Position numbers and translations under genes: made by a program. 64,000 nucleotides of DNA from CABHOJ01 sp965649545 (GTDB lineage: Bacteria; Pseudomonadota; Gammaproteobacteria; Burkholderiales; Methylophilaceae). Of this stretch, positions 1 to 9,834 are shown in pieces (position 1 is the first letter of the stretch; each line of letters opens with the position of its first letter). Below the pieces are notes generated by a model. It did no database searches. It was not told the origin of the DNA and was given only the letters and a program-made list of their open reading frames with translations. Location of the stretch: positions 1-64,000 of the forward strand of contig CBFGLF010000001.1 in the NCBI GenBank assembly GCA_965649545.1, read 5' to 3'.

Positions 1-3
1 CAT

Positions 4-16
4 TTTGTTAAAGAGC
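4..16 (-). promoter_or_regulatory. boxA antitermination element of an rRNA leader
   Basis: Read on the minus strand this is GCTCTTTAACAAA, matching the boxA core found in bacterial rRNA leaders, where the Nus factors assemble to make transcription of rRNA resistant to Rho. It lies about 30 bases downstream of the P2 -10 hexamer. The 16S gene itself would lie beyond the left edge of the window. The combination with the two upstream promoters makes the assignment strong. Confidence 0.85.
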
Positions 17-45
17 GGTCGCTACGTCAGTAACGAGAGGGGCGC

Positions 46-73
46 ATTATACAGACCGTGTTGATTTGGTCAA
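46..73 (-). promoter_or_regulatory. rRNA operon promoter P2
   Basis: On the minus strand TTGACC (73-68) and TATAAT (51-46) are separated by 16 bases, followed by the GC-rich discriminator GCGCCCC. A short spacer plus GC-rich discriminator is typical of stringently controlled stable-RNA promoters. It shares the block GGTCTGTA around the -10 with P1, suggesting duplication. Confidence 0.85.
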
Positions 74-140
74 GGGATAAACAGAACTTTTTGCTGCGTT
101 TCGTTTTTTCCTGCACGCCCGTCGTTCAAGCGAGCCGCGC

Positions 141-168
141 ATTCTACAGACCCTATGCCAATGGTCAA
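141..168 (-). promoter_or_regulatory. rRNA operon promoter P1
   Basis: On the minus strand TTGACC (168-163) and TAGAAT (146-141) are separated by 16 bases, followed by discriminator GCGCGGC. It starts only about 20 bases past the tyrS stop codon, so the rRNA operon sits immediately downstream of tyrS on the same strand. The stretch 1-186 holds no gene, only this leader region. Confidence 0.82.
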
Positions 169-186
169 TAGCTTTGCGCGAAAAAA

Positions 187-1383
187 TTAAGAAAGGGTGA
201 TCCTGGCGAATTTCCGCTTACCCACCTGCGCGACGACAGTGATGCCTCGTGCCAGTGCCAAACCCTTGTCGCTCACCTTCTCGCTATCGAGTTTGATCCC
301 TCCCTGCTCGATCGCACGGAAGGCTTCAGAGGTGCTGGCGACAAGGCCGGCTTGCTTCAACAGCTGCGCAATACCGATTGTATCGCCTTCGATATTCAAT
401 GTGACTTGCGGTACATCGTCAGGGATCCCGCCTTTGGATCGCAACTCGAAATCGGAGAGCGCTTCTTCTGCAGCAGCCCTGGAATGGAAACGCGTGACGA
501 TCTCCTGCGCGAACGCCACTTTGACGTCACGCGGATTGGCGCCGGCTTCGATATCGCGCTTCCATTGGGCGATGGTATCGAGAGATTCGAACGACAGCAG
601 CTCGATATAACGCCACATCAACTCATCGGATACCGACATGATCTTGCTGAAGATGATGTTGGCAGGCTCTGCCACGCCGATATAGTTGCCGAGCGACTTC
701 GACATCTTGTTGACACCGTCCAACCCCTCCAGCAACGGCATCGTTAGCACCACTTGCTGGGGCTGGCCGTGATGCTTCTGTAACTCGCGACCCATGAGCA
801 GATTGAATTTCTGATCGGTACCACCAAGCTCCACATCGGCTTTCAGCGCCACGGAGTCGTATCCTTGCAGCAAGGGATAGAGGAACTCATGGATCGCGAT
901 CGGCTGATTGTTGTGATAGCGCTTGTGGAAATCATCACGCTCCAGCATGCGCGCCACCGTATGTGTAGCCGCCAGTTTCAGCATGCCCGCCGCACCTAAC
1001 TCATTGAGCCATTTGGAATTGAACACGACTTCCGTCTGTTCTGGCTTCAGTATCTTGAACACCTGTTCGGCGTAGGACTTGGCGTTCTCCTGCACTTGCT
1101 CCACCGTTAGCGGAGGTCGCGTGGCGCTCTTGCCGGTCGGGTCACCGATCATGCCGGTGAAGTCCCCGATCAGGAACAATATGTGGTGTCCGAGATCCTG
1201 GAACTGACGCAACTTGTTGAGCAGCACCGTATGACCCAGATGCAAGTCCGGGGCTGTCGGGTCGAACCCGGCCTTGATCCTCAGGGGCCTGCCAAGCTTC
1301 AGCTTGTCGATCAGTTCCTGCTCGATCAACAGCTCGTCACTGCCACGCTTGATGATGGCCAGACTTTCATTGAGTTGCGTCAT
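187..1383 (-). CDS. tyrS: Tyrosyl-tRNA synthetase
   Basis: Class I aminoacyl-tRNA synthetase that charges tRNA-Tyr with tyrosine in the cytoplasm. The 398-residue product has the HIGH signature as HLGH (residues 48-51), the KMSKS loop at 226-230 and a C-terminal S4 RNA-binding domain (about 335-398). Its length fits the longer TyrS type with this arrangement. Translation starts at ATG 1383, divergent from the M23 peptidase gene. Downstream on the same strand come the tandem rRNA promoters; the arrangement tyrS followed by an rRNA operon is also known from pseudomonads. Confidence 0.97.
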   Translation of the reverse strand: MTQLNESLAIIKRGSDELLIEQELIDKLKLGRPLRIKAGFDPTAPDLHLGHTVLLNKLRQFQDLGHHILFLIGDFTGMIGDPTGKSATRPPLTVEQVQENAKSYAEQVFKILKPEQTEVVFNSKWLNELGAAGMLKLAATHTVARMLERDDFHKRYHNNQPIAIHEFLYPLLQGYDSVALKADVELGGTDQKFNLLMGRELQKHHGQPQQVVLTMPLLEGLDGVNKMSKSLGNYIGVAEPANIIFSKIMSVSDELMWRYIELLSFESLDTIAQWKRDIEAGANPRDVKVAFAQEIVTRFHSRAAAEEALSDFELRSKGGIPDDVPQVTLNIEGDTIGIAQLLKQAGLVASTSEAFRAIEQGGIKLDSEKVSDKGLALARGITVVAQVGKRKFARITLS

Positions 1384-1477
1384 ACTTATCTTTAGTCCTT
1401 ACGTACTTATCGCTTTCAATCTGCAGGGTTTTTCTGTTAGGATTGCCCGTCCGATCCCGTTATTTGAGGTAGTGCCG

Positions 1478-2824
1478 GTGCAGCAGAACGATCCTACTCA
1501 TAAGCCAAGTATTCTAGCGCAAAACCCCACATTTAAAGAACGTAAGCTCCGCCTGCGTTGGTTGCTGGCGATTTCCAGCATCCCTCTGTTCGGGATCTAT
1601 GCGGCCTTCGGTATCGCACCGCAAACCGTGGTCGAAGACATCCCGGTCGCCACTGTGGTCGAAGAATTGACCTTGCCAGAATATCGCGTCAGCGCAGATC
1701 CGACCGAGCTCGATCAGAAACAATTCTGGCAAACCGATGTGGTCCGTCGCGACGATACGTTGTCCAGCCTGATGGCACGCCTCAACGTAACCAATGCTGA
1801 AGCCCTGAATTTCCTGCGCACCAACCCCGCTGCCAGCGGCCTCGCTTCGCAACTCATTCCCGGACGCTCCATTCAGGCTCAAACCACCGAAGATGGGGAA
1901 TTGCTCACGTTGGAATATACCAACGGCAACGCCACGGTGCTACACATCGAGCGCACGGATTCCGGATATCAGGCAGAACTGCATGATGCCAGTTTCAAGA
2001 CCCATAGCATCCTGAAAACCGCAGAGATCAAAAGCTCTTTATTCGGTGCTACCGATGAAGCGGGCATCCCTGACGCCATCGCTATCCAGCTTGCCGAGAT
2101 CTTCTCCTCGGACATCGACTTCCATAGCGATCTTCGTAAAGGTGACCGCTTCGTGGTGGTCTACGAAGCGAGCTACAGCAACGGTGAACTGATGCGGACG
2201 GGCCAAGTGTTGGCTGCGGAGTTCGTCAACAACGGCAAGACCTATCGCGCCGTGCGCTATCGCGATCCAGAGGGGCAAATCGGTTATTACACGCCTGAAG
2301 GCAAGAGCCTGCATAAGTCTTTCTTGCGTTCGCCACTGGAATTCTCGCGTATCAGCTCCGGTTTCAGCCTCGGCCGATTCCATCCTATCCTGCAGACCAT
2401 GCGCGCCCATAAGGGTGTGGATTATGCAGCCCCTACTGGCACCCGCATCAAGGCCTCTGCTGATGGTGTAGTTGATTTCGTCGGGGTCAAAGGCGGCTAC
2501 GGTAATGTCATCATCTTGCGTCATGCCAACGGTATCAGCACGGTCTATGGCCATCTTTCACGCTTCGCCGCGGGCCTGCGCAAAGGCACCCGCATCTCCC
2601 AAGGCGAGATCATCGGCTTTGTGGGTATGTCGGGCATGGCGACCGGGCCTCACCTGCATTACGAGTTCCTCATGAACGGCCAGCATCGTGACCCTTTGAA
2701 AGTCGCTTTGCCAGCAGCTCAGCCTATCAAAGCCAAGTATGTGGCGGATTTTGAATCCAGCAGCGCGGAACTGGTAGCCCAGATCGACCTGCTCAGCGCA
2801 AGCAACCTAGCTTCTCTTGAATAG
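1478..2824 (+). CDS. M23 family metallopeptidase, membrane anchored (murein hydrolase)
   Basis: Probable zinc peptidase acting on peptidoglycan cross-links in the periplasm. From GTG 1478 (GAGG eight bases upstream) the product is 448 residues: a membrane anchor at about 27-46, a LysM/OapA-like region around 85-135, and a C-terminal M23 domain with metal ligands His311 and Asp315 (HKGVD) and the HLH motif at 392-394. The reading frame is open further upstream over the tyrS start, but that part overlaps tyrS and lacks a ribosome site. Its stop codon TAG overlaps the anmK GTG by one base, so the two are coupled, linking murein cleavage with muropeptide recycling. Confidence 0.9.
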   Translation: MQQNDPTHKPSILAQNPTFKERKLRLRWLLAISSIPLFGIYAAFGIAPQTVVEDIPVATVVEELTLPEYRVSADPTELDQKQFWQTDVVRRDDTLSSLMARLNVTNAEALNFLRTNPAASGLASQLIPGRSIQAQTTEDGELLTLEYTNGNATVLHIERTDSGYQAELHDASFKTHSILKTAEIKSSLFGATDEAGIPDAIAIQLAEIFSSDIDFHSDLRKGDRFVVVYEASYSNGELMRTGQVLAAEFVNNGKTYRAVRYRDPEGQIGYYTPEGKSLHKSFLRSPLEFSRISSGFSLGRFHPILQTMRAHKGVDYAAPTGTRIKASADGVVDFVGVKGGYGNVIILRHANGISTVYGHLSRFAAGLRKGTRISQGEIIGFVGMSGMATGPHLHYEFLMNGQHRDPLKVALPAAQPIKAKYVADFESSSAELVAQIDLLSASNLASLE

Positions 2825-3918
2825 TGGCTAGCGAGCTGTTCATCGGCTTGATGTCGGGCACCAGCCTGGACGGAGTCGATGCTGTGATTCTTGAACGATC
2901 GCCTGAACAGGACTTGATCCGGCACACGGGCTTTGAGCCTTATCCGAACGAACTGCGCGATACCTTGCTTGCCTTGCAGCATCCCGCACAGGATGAATTG
3001 CATCAGACTGCATTGGTCTCCAATCAGCTTGCCCACCTGTATGCAAAAGCGGTCAAGCAGGTGTTGGCATCATCGGGTCTAGCGGCCGATCGAATCGCCG
3101 CCATCGGTTGTCATGGACAAACGATCCGTCACCGTCCGGAAGCCGCATATACCTTGCAGATCGGTAATCCGGCGTTGCTGGCTGAATTGACAGGGATCAC
3201 CGTCGTCAGCGACTTCCGTAGCCGGGATATCGCCGCAGGGGGTCAGGGTGCGCCGCTTGTGCCCGCCTTTCATCAAGCGGTATTCGGTGCAACAGGGCTC
3301 AACCGCGTGATCTTGAATATCGGCGGTATCGCCAATATCACTGTGCTACCACGAAGCGGTTCCGTCATAGGCTTCGATACCGGGCCCGGCAACCTCTTGA
3401 TGGACGCGTGGGCCACGCAACATTTGGGCAAGCGATATGATGTCAATGGGGATTGGGCTGCCAGCGGGGTGGTCGTCGAATCTCTGCTGGCAAGTTGCCT
3501 TGATGAGCCCTTCTTTGATCTGCCGCCCCCGAAGAGCACTGGGCGCGATCTGTTCAATCTGACATGGCTAGCATCGAAGATCACAGATAGCCTGGCCCCA
3601 GCCGATGTGCAGCGCACCTTGCTTGAACTCACGACCGTGAGTATCGCCGATGCGATCCTCAAGCACTGCGATGAGGTCGATGAAGTCTATGTCTGTGGCG
3701 GCGGGGCGCACAATGCGGCACTATTGAACGGATTACGCGGCAAATTGCCGCATACCCGTATCCTGTTGACCGATACACTGGGCATCTCTGCCGATTGGGT
3801 AGAGGCGGCCGCTTTTGCGTGGCTCGCCAGCCAGACCTTGCGCGGGTTGCCGGGCAACTTACCTGAGGTAACAGGCGCGAAAGGTGAGAGAATATTGGGC
3901 GCGGTTTATGCTAGCTGA
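2824..3918 (+). CDS. anmK: Anhydro-N-acetylmuramic acid kinase
   Basis: Cytoplasmic kinase that cleaves the 1,6-anhydro ring of anhMurNAc and phosphorylates it to MurNAc-6-phosphate during cell-wall recycling. The 364-residue product opens with the family signature GLMSGTSLDGVD (8-19) and has a second phosphate-binding segment GFDTGPGN and the VCGGGAHN block near the C-terminus. GTG start overlaps the stop of the M23 peptidase gene. Full-length for the family. Confidence 0.95.
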   Translation: MASELFIGLMSGTSLDGVDAVILERSPEQDLIRHTGFEPYPNELRDTLLALQHPAQDELHQTALVSNQLAHLYAKAVKQVLASSGLAADRIAAIGCHGQTIRHRPEAAYTLQIGNPALLAELTGITVVSDFRSRDIAAGGQGAPLVPAFHQAVFGATGLNRVILNIGGIANITVLPRSGSVIGFDTGPGNLLMDAWATQHLGKRYDVNGDWAASGVVVESLLASCLDEPFFDLPPPKSTGRDLFNLTWLASKITDSLAPADVQRTLLELTTVSIADAILKHCDEVDEVYVCGGGAHNAALLNGLRGKLPHTRILLTDTLGISADWVEAAAFAWLASQTLRGLPGNLPEVTGAKGERILGAVYAS

Positions 3919-3957
3919 ATTTAAGCATCCATCATCTTAGAAACAAACGATAACGTT

Positions 3958-5250
3958 ATGAAACCTACTAAAGTCACTTTGACATTCGATGACGGCTCCG
4001 CGCCAATCGATCTGCCTATCGTTTCGGGCAATCTTGGCGCCAACGTCATCGATATCCGCCAGCTCGGCAAGCACGGCATCTTCACTTACGATCCGGGCTT
4101 CCTGTCCACGGCCTCGTGCAGCTCCGAGATCACTTACATCGATGGGGATGAAGGCCTGCTGTATTACCGCGGCTACCCGATCCAGCAGCTGGCTGAGCAT
4201 TGCGATTTCCTGGAAGTCTCTTACTTACTGATGCATGGCGAGTTGCCGAATCAGCAGCAGAAGGAGACTTTCGTAAGTACGATCAATCGCCACACCATGC
4301 TGCATGACCAGCTCAACAACATCTTCCGCGGGTTCCGTCGCGACGCGCACCCGATGGCCGTCATGGTTGGCGTGGTAGGTTCGATGTCCGCCTTCTATAA
4401 CGATTCGATGGATGTGCGCGATCCCAAGGTGCGTGAGGTAGCCGCTTACCGCTTGCTGGCCAAGGTCCCGACCGTGGCTGCCTGGAGCTACAAGTACAAC
4501 CTTGGTCAACCGTTCATGTATCCGCAGAAGCGCTATAACTTCGCGGAGAACTTCATGCACATGATGTTCGCCACCCCGACTGAGGATTACGAGCCTAATC
4601 CTGTGCTGGCCAAGGCCTTCGACCGTATCCTCATCCTGCATGCCGACCACGAGCAGAACGCCTCGACCTCAACCGTACGCCTTGCGGGCTCCAGCGGGGC
4701 CAATCCATTCGCGTGTGTCGCCGCCGGTATCGCCTCGCTCTGGGGACCGGCGCATGGCGGGGCCAATGAAGCCACATTGAAGATGTTGGAAGAGATCGGT
4801 GACGTCAGCCGCATCGGCGAGTACATCAAGCGCGCCAAGGACAAGACCGATTCGTTCCGGCTCATGGGCTTCGGCCATCGCGTCTACAGGAACATGGATC
4901 CACGTGCAGCGATCATGCGCGAGACCTGCCATCAGGTGCTGGATGAGATGGGACTCAACGACGACCCGATGTTCAAGCTTGCGCTCAAACTCGAGCAGAT
5001 CGCGCTGGAAGACGAATATTTCGTCAGTAAACAACTCTATCCGAATGTCGATTTCTATTCTGGCATCGTCATGCGCGCCATGGGCATCCCCAACTCCATG
5101 TTCACGGCGATCTTCGCGCTAGCCAGAACCGCAGGCTGGGTGGCACAGTGGAACGAGATGCTATCGGATCCAGAGGCGAGGATCGGCAGACCACGCCAGC
5201 TCTATACAGGTGCGACGCGCCGGGAGTTCGTCCCGCTGGACAAACGATAA
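3958..5250 (+). CDS. gltA: Citrate synthase (type II, hexameric class)
   Basis: Condenses oxaloacetate and acetyl-CoA to citrate, the entry step of the TCA cycle. The 430-residue protein has the N-terminal beta domain of Gram-negative type II enzymes and the catalytic residues: His in [10 protein letters not shown], His in GFGHRVY, and Asp in NVDFYSG. It starts at ATG 3958, 39 bases after anmK, with no clear ribosome site, and is closed by a strong terminator. It is not next to succinate dehydrogenase genes as often seen; instead it sits between anmK and erpA, which are near neighbours in other proteobacteria. Confidence 0.96.
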   Translation: MKPTKVTLTFDDGSAPIDLPIVSGNLGANVIDIRQLGKHGIFTYDPGFLSTASCSSEITYIDGDEGLLYYRGYPIQQLAEHCDFLEVSYLLMHGELPNQQQKETFVSTINRHTMLHDQLNNIFRGFRRDAHPMAVMVGVVGSMSAFYNDSMDVRDPKVREVAAYRLLAKVPTVAAWSYKYNLGQPFMYPQKRYNFAENFMHMMFATPTEDYEPNPVLAKAFDRILILHADHEQNASTSTVRLAGSSGANPFACVAAGIASLWGPAHGGANEATLKMLEEIGDVSRIGEYIKRAKDKTDSFRLMGFGHRVYRNMDPRAAIMRETCHQVLDEMGLNDDPMFKLALKLEQIALEDEYFVSKQLYPNVDFYSGIVMRAMGIPNSMFTAIFALARTAGWVAQWNEMLSDPEARIGRPRQLYTGATRREFVPLDKR

Positions 5251-5264
5251 GGGCGACGGACAAC

Positions 5265-5291
5265 AAAAAAGGCGCCTGAGGCGCCTTTTTT
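5265..5291 (+). terminator. Bidirectional intrinsic terminator between gltA and erpA
   Basis: A six-base perfect stem GGCGCC with a three-base loop (5271-5285), flanked by six A on the left and six T on the right. The symmetry lets it end both the plus-strand gltA transcript and the minus-strand erpA transcript. Confidence 0.9.
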
Positions 5292-5307
5292 GTCGATACC
5301 GTTACCC

Positions 5308-5658
5308 TTAAACCGAGAAGGATGAGCCACAACCACAGGTCGTGGTCGCGTTCGGGTTGCGAATCACGAATTGCGAACCCTGCAAGCTATCCTGATAATC
5401 GATCTCTGCGCCCATGAGGTATTGCAGGCTCATCGGGTCGATCAGCAAGGTCACGGCATCCTTCTGCACTTGGGTATCATCCTCGTTCACCGTGTCTTCA
5501 AAGGTAAAACCGTACTGGAAACCCGAACAACCGCCACCGCTGACGAAAACGCGCAGCTTAAGATCGGGAGAACCCTCTTCTTCGATGAGCTCTTTCACCT
5601 TCTTGGCCGCGTTGTCGGTAAAGACCAATGGGCTTGGCATTTCAGTCACTGCATTCAT
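5308..5658 (-). CDS. erpA: Iron-sulfur cluster insertion protein ErpA
   Basis: A-type carrier that delivers Fe-S clusters to apoproteins such as those of isoprenoid synthesis and respiration. The 116-residue product carries the three invariant cysteines: Cys44 in GGGCSGF and Cys108/Cys110 in CGCGSSF. Length and the N-terminal extension fit ErpA rather than IscA. ATG 5658 has the purine-rich AGGAGCAC upstream. It converges on gltA and is preceded on the same strand by the bactofilin gene. Confidence 0.93.
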   Translation of the reverse strand: MNAVTEMPSPLVFTDNAAKKVKELIEEEGSPDLKLRVFVSGGGCSGFQYGFTFEDTVNEDDTQVQKDAVTLLIDPMSLQYLMGAEIDYQDSLQGSQFVIRNPNATTTCGCGSSFSV

Positions 5659-5722
5659 GATGTGCTCCTAAATTCCTAATCAAACATTATCCTGCGTGAG
5701 AGACTGCAGGTCAATCAAAGAC

Positions 5723-6133
5723 TTACGAAGTCTTCTCAGCCAGTAAGGGGTCGATGGTCACCTCGGTCTCGCCATCGCCCAGATAGATCAGTTTGCCTTC
5801 CACCACAGCCCCGGTGTGCATCTCCAGAGATTTGTAGTACACATCTCCAGTGACCCTGGATTTGGTCTGCAGTTCAAGATAATGACTCGCCCTGACGGGT
5901 CCAACCACTTTACCGTTGATGACGATCTGCGAAACGGTCACGGCGCCTTCGATCCGGCCATGCTCGCTAAGGATCAGCGTCCCCGGGCTCTCGGTCTTTT
6001 CAGTCACGTTGCCTCGCACACTTCCATCGACGCGGATACCGCCTGTGAACTGGATATCGCCTGCGATATGGGTGTCAACACCGACCAGGGTATCGATACG
6101 GTTCTGCGGCTTATTACGGTTTTTCGAAAACAT
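5723..6133 (-). CDS. Bactofilin (polymer-forming cytoskeletal protein)
   Basis: Short 136-residue protein with the repetitive right-handed beta-helix pattern of bactofilins (DUF583): regular hydrophobic/glycine alternation from about 18 to 118, for example IAGDIQFTGGIRVDGSVRGN. Bactofilins form nucleotide-independent filaments and often recruit cell-wall enzymes. Here the gene follows the coiled-coil membrane protein gene by 24 bases and lies in a neighbourhood with an M23 peptidase, suggesting a morphogenetic role; that link is inference. Confidence 0.88.
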   Translation of the reverse strand: MFSKNRNKPQNRIDTLVGVDTHIAGDIQFTGGIRVDGSVRGNVTEKTESPGTLILSEHGRIEGAVTVSQIVINGKVVGPVRASHYLELQTKSRVTGDVYYKSLEMHTGAVVEGKLIYLGDGETEVTIDPLLAEKTS

Positions 6134-6157
6134 GCGATGCCTCGTTCGGACAATAAC

Positions 6158-6868
6158 TCAAGCCGGCAAGTCTACCCTTTGACTAATCTTGGGTTGGCTT
6201 GCCCCAATTTCAATGAAGCTAGCTTCAACACTTTCCACGTTCATGTTCTCAGGCAGGCTGAACGTGCCATCCAGACGTTGATAATACTTGAAATTGATTT
6301 TCATCGCCTGCGACGCGTTGGCGTCGAGGTTGACGGGAACCGACACTGGCTGGCCATCCTTGGTGCCGTTCAGCATCAACCGCATCTGCCCCTGTATCGT
6401 GCGGTTGCTACGACCCGACTGCACGATCATGAGGTGATACTCATACGCGCCAGCCTGCATGCCCTTGACCAGGCGAAAACTCTGCAGCTTGACCTCGCTG
6501 GGTCCAGGCGCTTCGTTGAGGATGTTCCGATAGAACTCGACATCCTCTTTCAAGCGTATCCCTTCATCCTGCAATCTAGCCAACTCGAGCGCCAGATTAT
6601 CCTGCGCGGCACGCTCGACCTGCATCTGCCGCTCTCCGTGTACAAGCTTGGCCTGCAATGCACGGTTCTCCTCGATCATGTGTTCGAGGCTACCCCTGAG
6701 GTTGCCGAACTCACCCCCGGCCAATTGCCAGTAAGCGATGAGATAGCCAAAGAACACCAGCACGCACGCCAGCAAGGGACGCCAGAACCAGGGTCGTTGC
6801 GAACGGATCGCCACGCGCCTGGAAGTGGCGCCAAAATGACGCTTGAGTCGGCGTGATACGTGTCTCAC
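6158..6868 (-). CDS. Single-pass membrane protein with coiled coil (DUF6776-like)
   Basis: 236-residue protein with a basic N-terminus, one membrane segment at about 27-48 (rich in W, F, L, V), a predicted coiled coil at about 55-110 and a periplasmic beta-rich C-terminal domain. It resembles uncharacterised betaproteobacterial proteins commonly labelled DUF6776; I recognise the layout rather than a function. It starts with GTG 6868, overlapping the argC stop by four bases (GTGA), and precedes the bactofilin gene. It may act as a membrane partner of the bactofilin, but that is inferred only from position. Confidence 0.7.
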   Translation of the reverse strand: MRHVSRRLKRHFGATSRRVAIRSQRPWFWRPLLACVLVFFGYLIAYWQLAGGEFGNLRGSLEHMIEENRALQAKLVHGERQMQVERAAQDNLALELARLQDEGIRLKEDVEFYRNILNEAPGPSEVKLQSFRLVKGMQAGAYEYHLMIVQSGRSNRTIQGQMRLMLNGTKDGQPVSVPVNLDANASQAMKINFKYYQRLDGTFSLPENMNVESVEASFIEIGASQPKISQRVDLPA

Positions 6869-7905
6869 GGCAATAACGGCATGATCTGAAGGCCGGTCAT
6901 TTCAGGTAGATCGAACATGATGTTCATGTTCTGTACCGCCTGACCCGCAGCGCCCTTGACCAGATTATCGATGACCGACAGGACGACCACCGTATCGCCG
7001 CCTTGTGGCTGATGGACGGCGATCCGGCATTGATTGGAGCCGCGCACCGACCGCGTCTCGGGATGCGCCCCTTTGGGCAACACATCGACGAACTGTTCAT
7101 GGGCATACCGCTGTTCGAACAGGGCCTGCAGATCGACTTGTTGGTTCAATCTGGCGTAGAGCGTCGCATGGATACCCCGTATCAACGGCGTCAGGTGCGG
7201 TACAAAAGTCAGGCCGACCGATTTACCAGACATCCGGGCAAGGCCCTGACTGATCTCGGGCAGATGCCTGTGGCCGCCAACGCCGTATGCCTTGAAGTTA
7301 TCGCCAGCCTCCGCGAACAGGGTGTGCACTTCCGCTTTACGACCGGCGCCACTGACACCGGATTTGGCGTCGGCGATCAGGTGATCCACATCGACCAACC
7401 CTGCTTCCAGCAATGGCAGAAAACCCAGCTGCACGGCCGTGGGATAGCATCCAGGGTTCGCCACCAGTTGTGCGGTCCGGATCTGTTCCCGATTCAATTC
7501 CGGCAACCCGTACACGGCCTGGGCGACCAGGTCAGGACAGGCGTGGGTCATGCCGTACCACTTTTCCCACTCGGCGATATCCTGGATACGGAAATCCGCC
7601 GCCAGATCGATCACCCGCACGCCCTTATCCAGTAGCGCTCTAGTTTGCTGCATGGCGATGCCATTCGGGGTGGCGAAGAACACCACATCGCAACTACCGA
7701 GGTCCGCTTGCGCCGGATCGACGAAGTTGAGACCGACATAACCGCGCAGATTGGGGAACATGTCCGCAACCGGCATGCCAGCTTCGCCACGGGAAGTAAT
7801 GGCTGTCAGTTCGATGTTGGGATGCAGGGCCAGCAACCTTAATAATTCGACCCCGGTATATCCTGTGCCGCCGACGATCCCGACTTTCAATGTTTTACTT
7901 TGCAT
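6865..7905 (-). CDS. argC: N-acetyl-gamma-glutamyl-phosphate reductase
   Basis: NADPH-dependent reduction of N-acetylglutamyl-5-phosphate to the semialdehyde, third step of arginine synthesis. The 346-residue product has a Rossmann motif [10 protein letters not shown] (9-18) and the catalytic cysteine Cys153 in NPGCYPT. I chose ATG 7905; the frame also offers TTG 7914, three codons upstream, which is less likely. The gene follows the rplM-rpsI terminator on the minus strand and is coupled to the downstream membrane protein gene. argH, another arginine gene, lies about 16 kb away. Confidence 0.95.
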   Translation of the reverse strand: MQSKTLKVGIVGGTGYTGVELLRLLALHPNIELTAITSRGEAGMPVADMFPNLRGYVGLNFVDPAQADLGSCDVVFFATPNGIAMQQTRALLDKGVRVIDLAADFRIQDIAEWEKWYGMTHACPDLVAQAVYGLPELNREQIRTAQLVANPGCYPTAVQLGFLPLLEAGLVDVDHLIADAKSGVSGAGRKAEVHTLFAEAGDNFKAYGVGGHRHLPEISQGLARMSGKSVGLTFVPHLTPLIRGIHATLYARLNQQVDLQALFEQRYAHEQFVDVLPKGAHPETRSVRGSNQCRIAVHQPQGGDTVVVLSVIDNLVKGAAGQAVQNMNIMFDLPEMTGLQIMPLLP

Positions 7906-7958
7906 GGCTTTCAATACCTATACTCAAGTTGCATGGTAACAAATGCGGCGCAGATAAC

Positions 7959-7986
7959 AAAAAAGCCGCAACAAGTGCGGCTTTTT
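7959..7986 (-). terminator. Intrinsic terminator after rplM-rpsI
   Basis: On the minus strand a GCCGCA/TGCGGC stem (extended by A/T pairs) with a five-base loop is followed by six T. It lies 29 bases beyond the rpsI stop codon and separates the ribosomal operon from argC. Confidence 0.88.
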
Positions 7987-8015
7987 CGAAGTTCCAGTAA
8001 GCAGTGTCCGGAAGC

Positions 8016-8408
8016 TTAGCGCTTGGAGAACTGTTTACGACGACGCGCCTTGCGCAAGCCGACTTTCTTACGCTCGACTTCACGTGCATCACGGGTAACG
8101 AAGCCTGCCTTGGACAGTGCACTCTTCAGCGCCGCATCGTAATCGATCAGCGCGCGGGTGATGCCGTGACGTACAGCACCTGCCTGGCCGGATTCACCGC
8201 CACCGACGACATTCACGAGGATGTCGAAGCTGCTGGTGTTCTCGGTCAGTTCCAGAGGCTGACGCAGGATCATGCGTGAGGTCACGCGGGAGAAGTATTC
8301 GTCAGCTGGCTTGTCATTGACAATGATGTTGCCTTTGCCGGACTTCAGGAATACACGAGCTACCGAACTCTTGCGGCGGCCAGTACCATAGTTGTATTTA
8401 CCAATCAT
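8016..8408 (-). CDS. rpsI: 30S ribosomal protein S9
   Basis: 130-residue S9, with the N-terminal [13 protein letters not shown] motif and the highly basic C-terminal tail ending in SKR, which contacts P-site tRNA in the ribosome. Second gene of the universal rplM-rpsI pair, nine bases after rplM. Full length. Confidence 0.98.
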   Translation of the reverse strand: MIGKYNYGTGRRKSSVARVFLKSGKGNIIVNDKPADEYFSRVTSRMILRQPLELTENTSSFDILVNVVGGGESGQAGAVRHGITRALIDYDAALKSALSKAGFVTRDAREVERKKVGLRKARRRKQFSKR

Positions 8409-8417
8409 CGCTTATCC

Positions 8418-8858
8418 TTAAGCTTGGCTTTGAATTTTCAAAGGTTGTGGCTGTTGTGCCACATGATCATGCTTCTCGCCAGCGTATACCTTCAGCTTGC
8501 GGAACATCGCATAACCCAGTGGACCCTTTGGCAACATGCCTTTGACAGCCTTTTCCAGCGCACGGCCTGGGAAACGCTCTTGCATCTTGGCAAAGGTGGT
8601 GGTGGAGATACCACCTGGATAACCGGAGTGACGGTGGTATTGCTTATCGCCAGCCTTGTTACCCGTTACCTTGATCTTGTCGGCATTGATGACGACAATG
8701 TAATCGCCCGTATCAACGTGCGGTGTGTAAATGGTTTTATGCTTGCCACGCAGGCGATGCGCAATCTCGCTCGCCAAACGGCCCAGCACCAGGTCGGTAG
8801 CATCTACTACGAACCAGTCGCGCTTTACTTCATGCGCTTTTGCGGAAAAGGTTTTCAT
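8418..8858 (-). CDS. rplM: 50S ribosomal protein L13
   Basis: Early-assembly protein of the large subunit, 146 residues from ATG 8858 (MKTFSAK). A TTG four codons upstream (8870) is in frame, but the ATG matches the usual L13 N-terminus. Contains the typical [16 protein letters not shown] and GMLPKGPLG segments. First gene of the rplM-rpsI operon, transcribed from a near-consensus promoter at 8926-8897. Confidence 0.97.
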   Translation of the reverse strand: MKTFSAKAHEVKRDWFVVDATDLVLGRLASEIAHRLRGKHKTIYTPHVDTGDYIVVINADKIKVTGNKAGDKQYHRHSGYPGGISTTTFAKMQERFPGRALEKAVKGMLPKGPLGYAMFRKLKVYAGEKHDHVAQQPQPLKIQSQA

Positions 8859-8896
8859 CGGACTACTCAATAATCGCTGAAAAAATCAAGAGGCGG

Positions 8897-8926
8897 ATTT
8901 TATGTCACGGCCTTGTCGTTTGTCAA
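8897..8926 (-). promoter_or_regulatory. Promoter of rplM-rpsI
   Basis: On the minus strand TTGACA (8926-8921) and TAAAAT (8902-8897) lie 18 bases apart, about 40 bases before the rplM start. It is the only good sigma70-type site in the gap between ubiA and rplM. Confidence 0.75.
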
Positions 8927-8961
8927 ACGATATGTGGCGCGATTTCCGGTTTTGATCGAAC

Positions 8962-9834
8962 TTAAATCCAATAACTGGCGAAAACGCCGACAAAGACCGC
9001 GGCACCCAGCCAATTGTTATGGAGAAAGGCCTTGAAACAGGCGCCGCGTTCACGCCGCCTGATCAGCGTGTAATGATACGCGGCAATCATGCCGGCGACC
9101 AGCAGTCCCGCATAATAAGGCCATAACAAATGTAGCTGCATACCTATATATACGAGCAAGCCGAGGGTTACCAGGTAACTCAGCAACACGGCAGCGACAT
9201 CGAATCGCCCGAAGAAGATGGCTGAGGAACGGATACCGATCTTGAGGTCATCCGGCCGGTCCACCATGGCATATTCCGTATCATAGGCGATGGCCCAGAA
9301 CACGTTGGCCAGTAGCATCAGCCACGCTACGCACGGAACTTCCCCGCGCACCGCTGCGAAAGCCATGGGAATGCCGAAGCCGAACGCGATGCCGAGATAG
9401 GCCTGAGGGATCGCCAGAAAACGCTTGGTCAGCGGATAGGTCGCCGCCAGGAACAGGGCGGCGAAAGACAACAGGATGGTCAGCTTATTCAGGAACAACA
9501 CGAACATGAAGGCGACCAGGCTCAACGCTGTTGCCAGAATCAGCGCCTCCTTCACCGTCACCTCCCGCGTCGCTAAAGGGCGAAGCTGGGTGCGCTCCAC
9601 CTGGCCGTCATAATCCCTGTCAGCCACATCGTTCATCACACAGCCTGCAGACCGCATGAGGACTGTGCCCATGACGAAGATCAGCACGATCTGCCACGGC
9701 GGATGCCCATCGCCTGCGATCCATAGCGCCCACAAGGTCGGCCACAACAGTAACAAGATGCCGATCGGCTTATCGAGACGCATCAGCCGTTCATAGGCGT
9801 CGAGTTTCATCGCCAGCTTGCCCCAACGTGTCAT
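8962..9834 (-). CDS. ubiA: 4-hydroxybenzoate octaprenyltransferase
   Basis: Integral membrane prenyltransferase that attaches the polyprenyl tail to 4-hydroxybenzoate in ubiquinone synthesis. The 290-residue product has both Asp-rich motifs: NDVADRDYD (prenyl diphosphate/Mg binding) and DRPDDLKIG, among about eight to nine hydrophobic helices. ATG 9834 overlaps the ubiC stop by four bases; a second ATG nine codons... eight codons inside (9810) is also possible. Directly downstream of ubiC, the preceding enzyme of the pathway. Confidence 0.95.
   Translation of the reverse strand: MTRWGKLAMKLDAYERLMRLDKPIGILLLLWPTLWALWIAGDGHPPWQIVLIFVMGTVLMRSAGCVMNDVADRDYDGQVERTQLRPLATREVTVKEALILATALSLVAFMFVLFLNKLTILLSFAALFLAATYPLTKRFLAIPQAYLGIAFGFGIPMAFAAVRGEVPCVAWLMLLANVFWAIAYDTEYAMVDRPDDLKIGIRSSAIFFGRFDVAAVLLSYLVTLGLLVYIGMQLHLLWPYYAGLLVAGMIAAYHYTLIRRRERGACFKAFLHNNWLGAAVFVGVFASYWI

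Noticed and set aside
5816..6856. 346-codon plus-strand open frame over the bactofilin and coiled-coil genes
   Set aside because: Both underlying minus-strand genes are clearly recognisable and the antisense translation has no domain.
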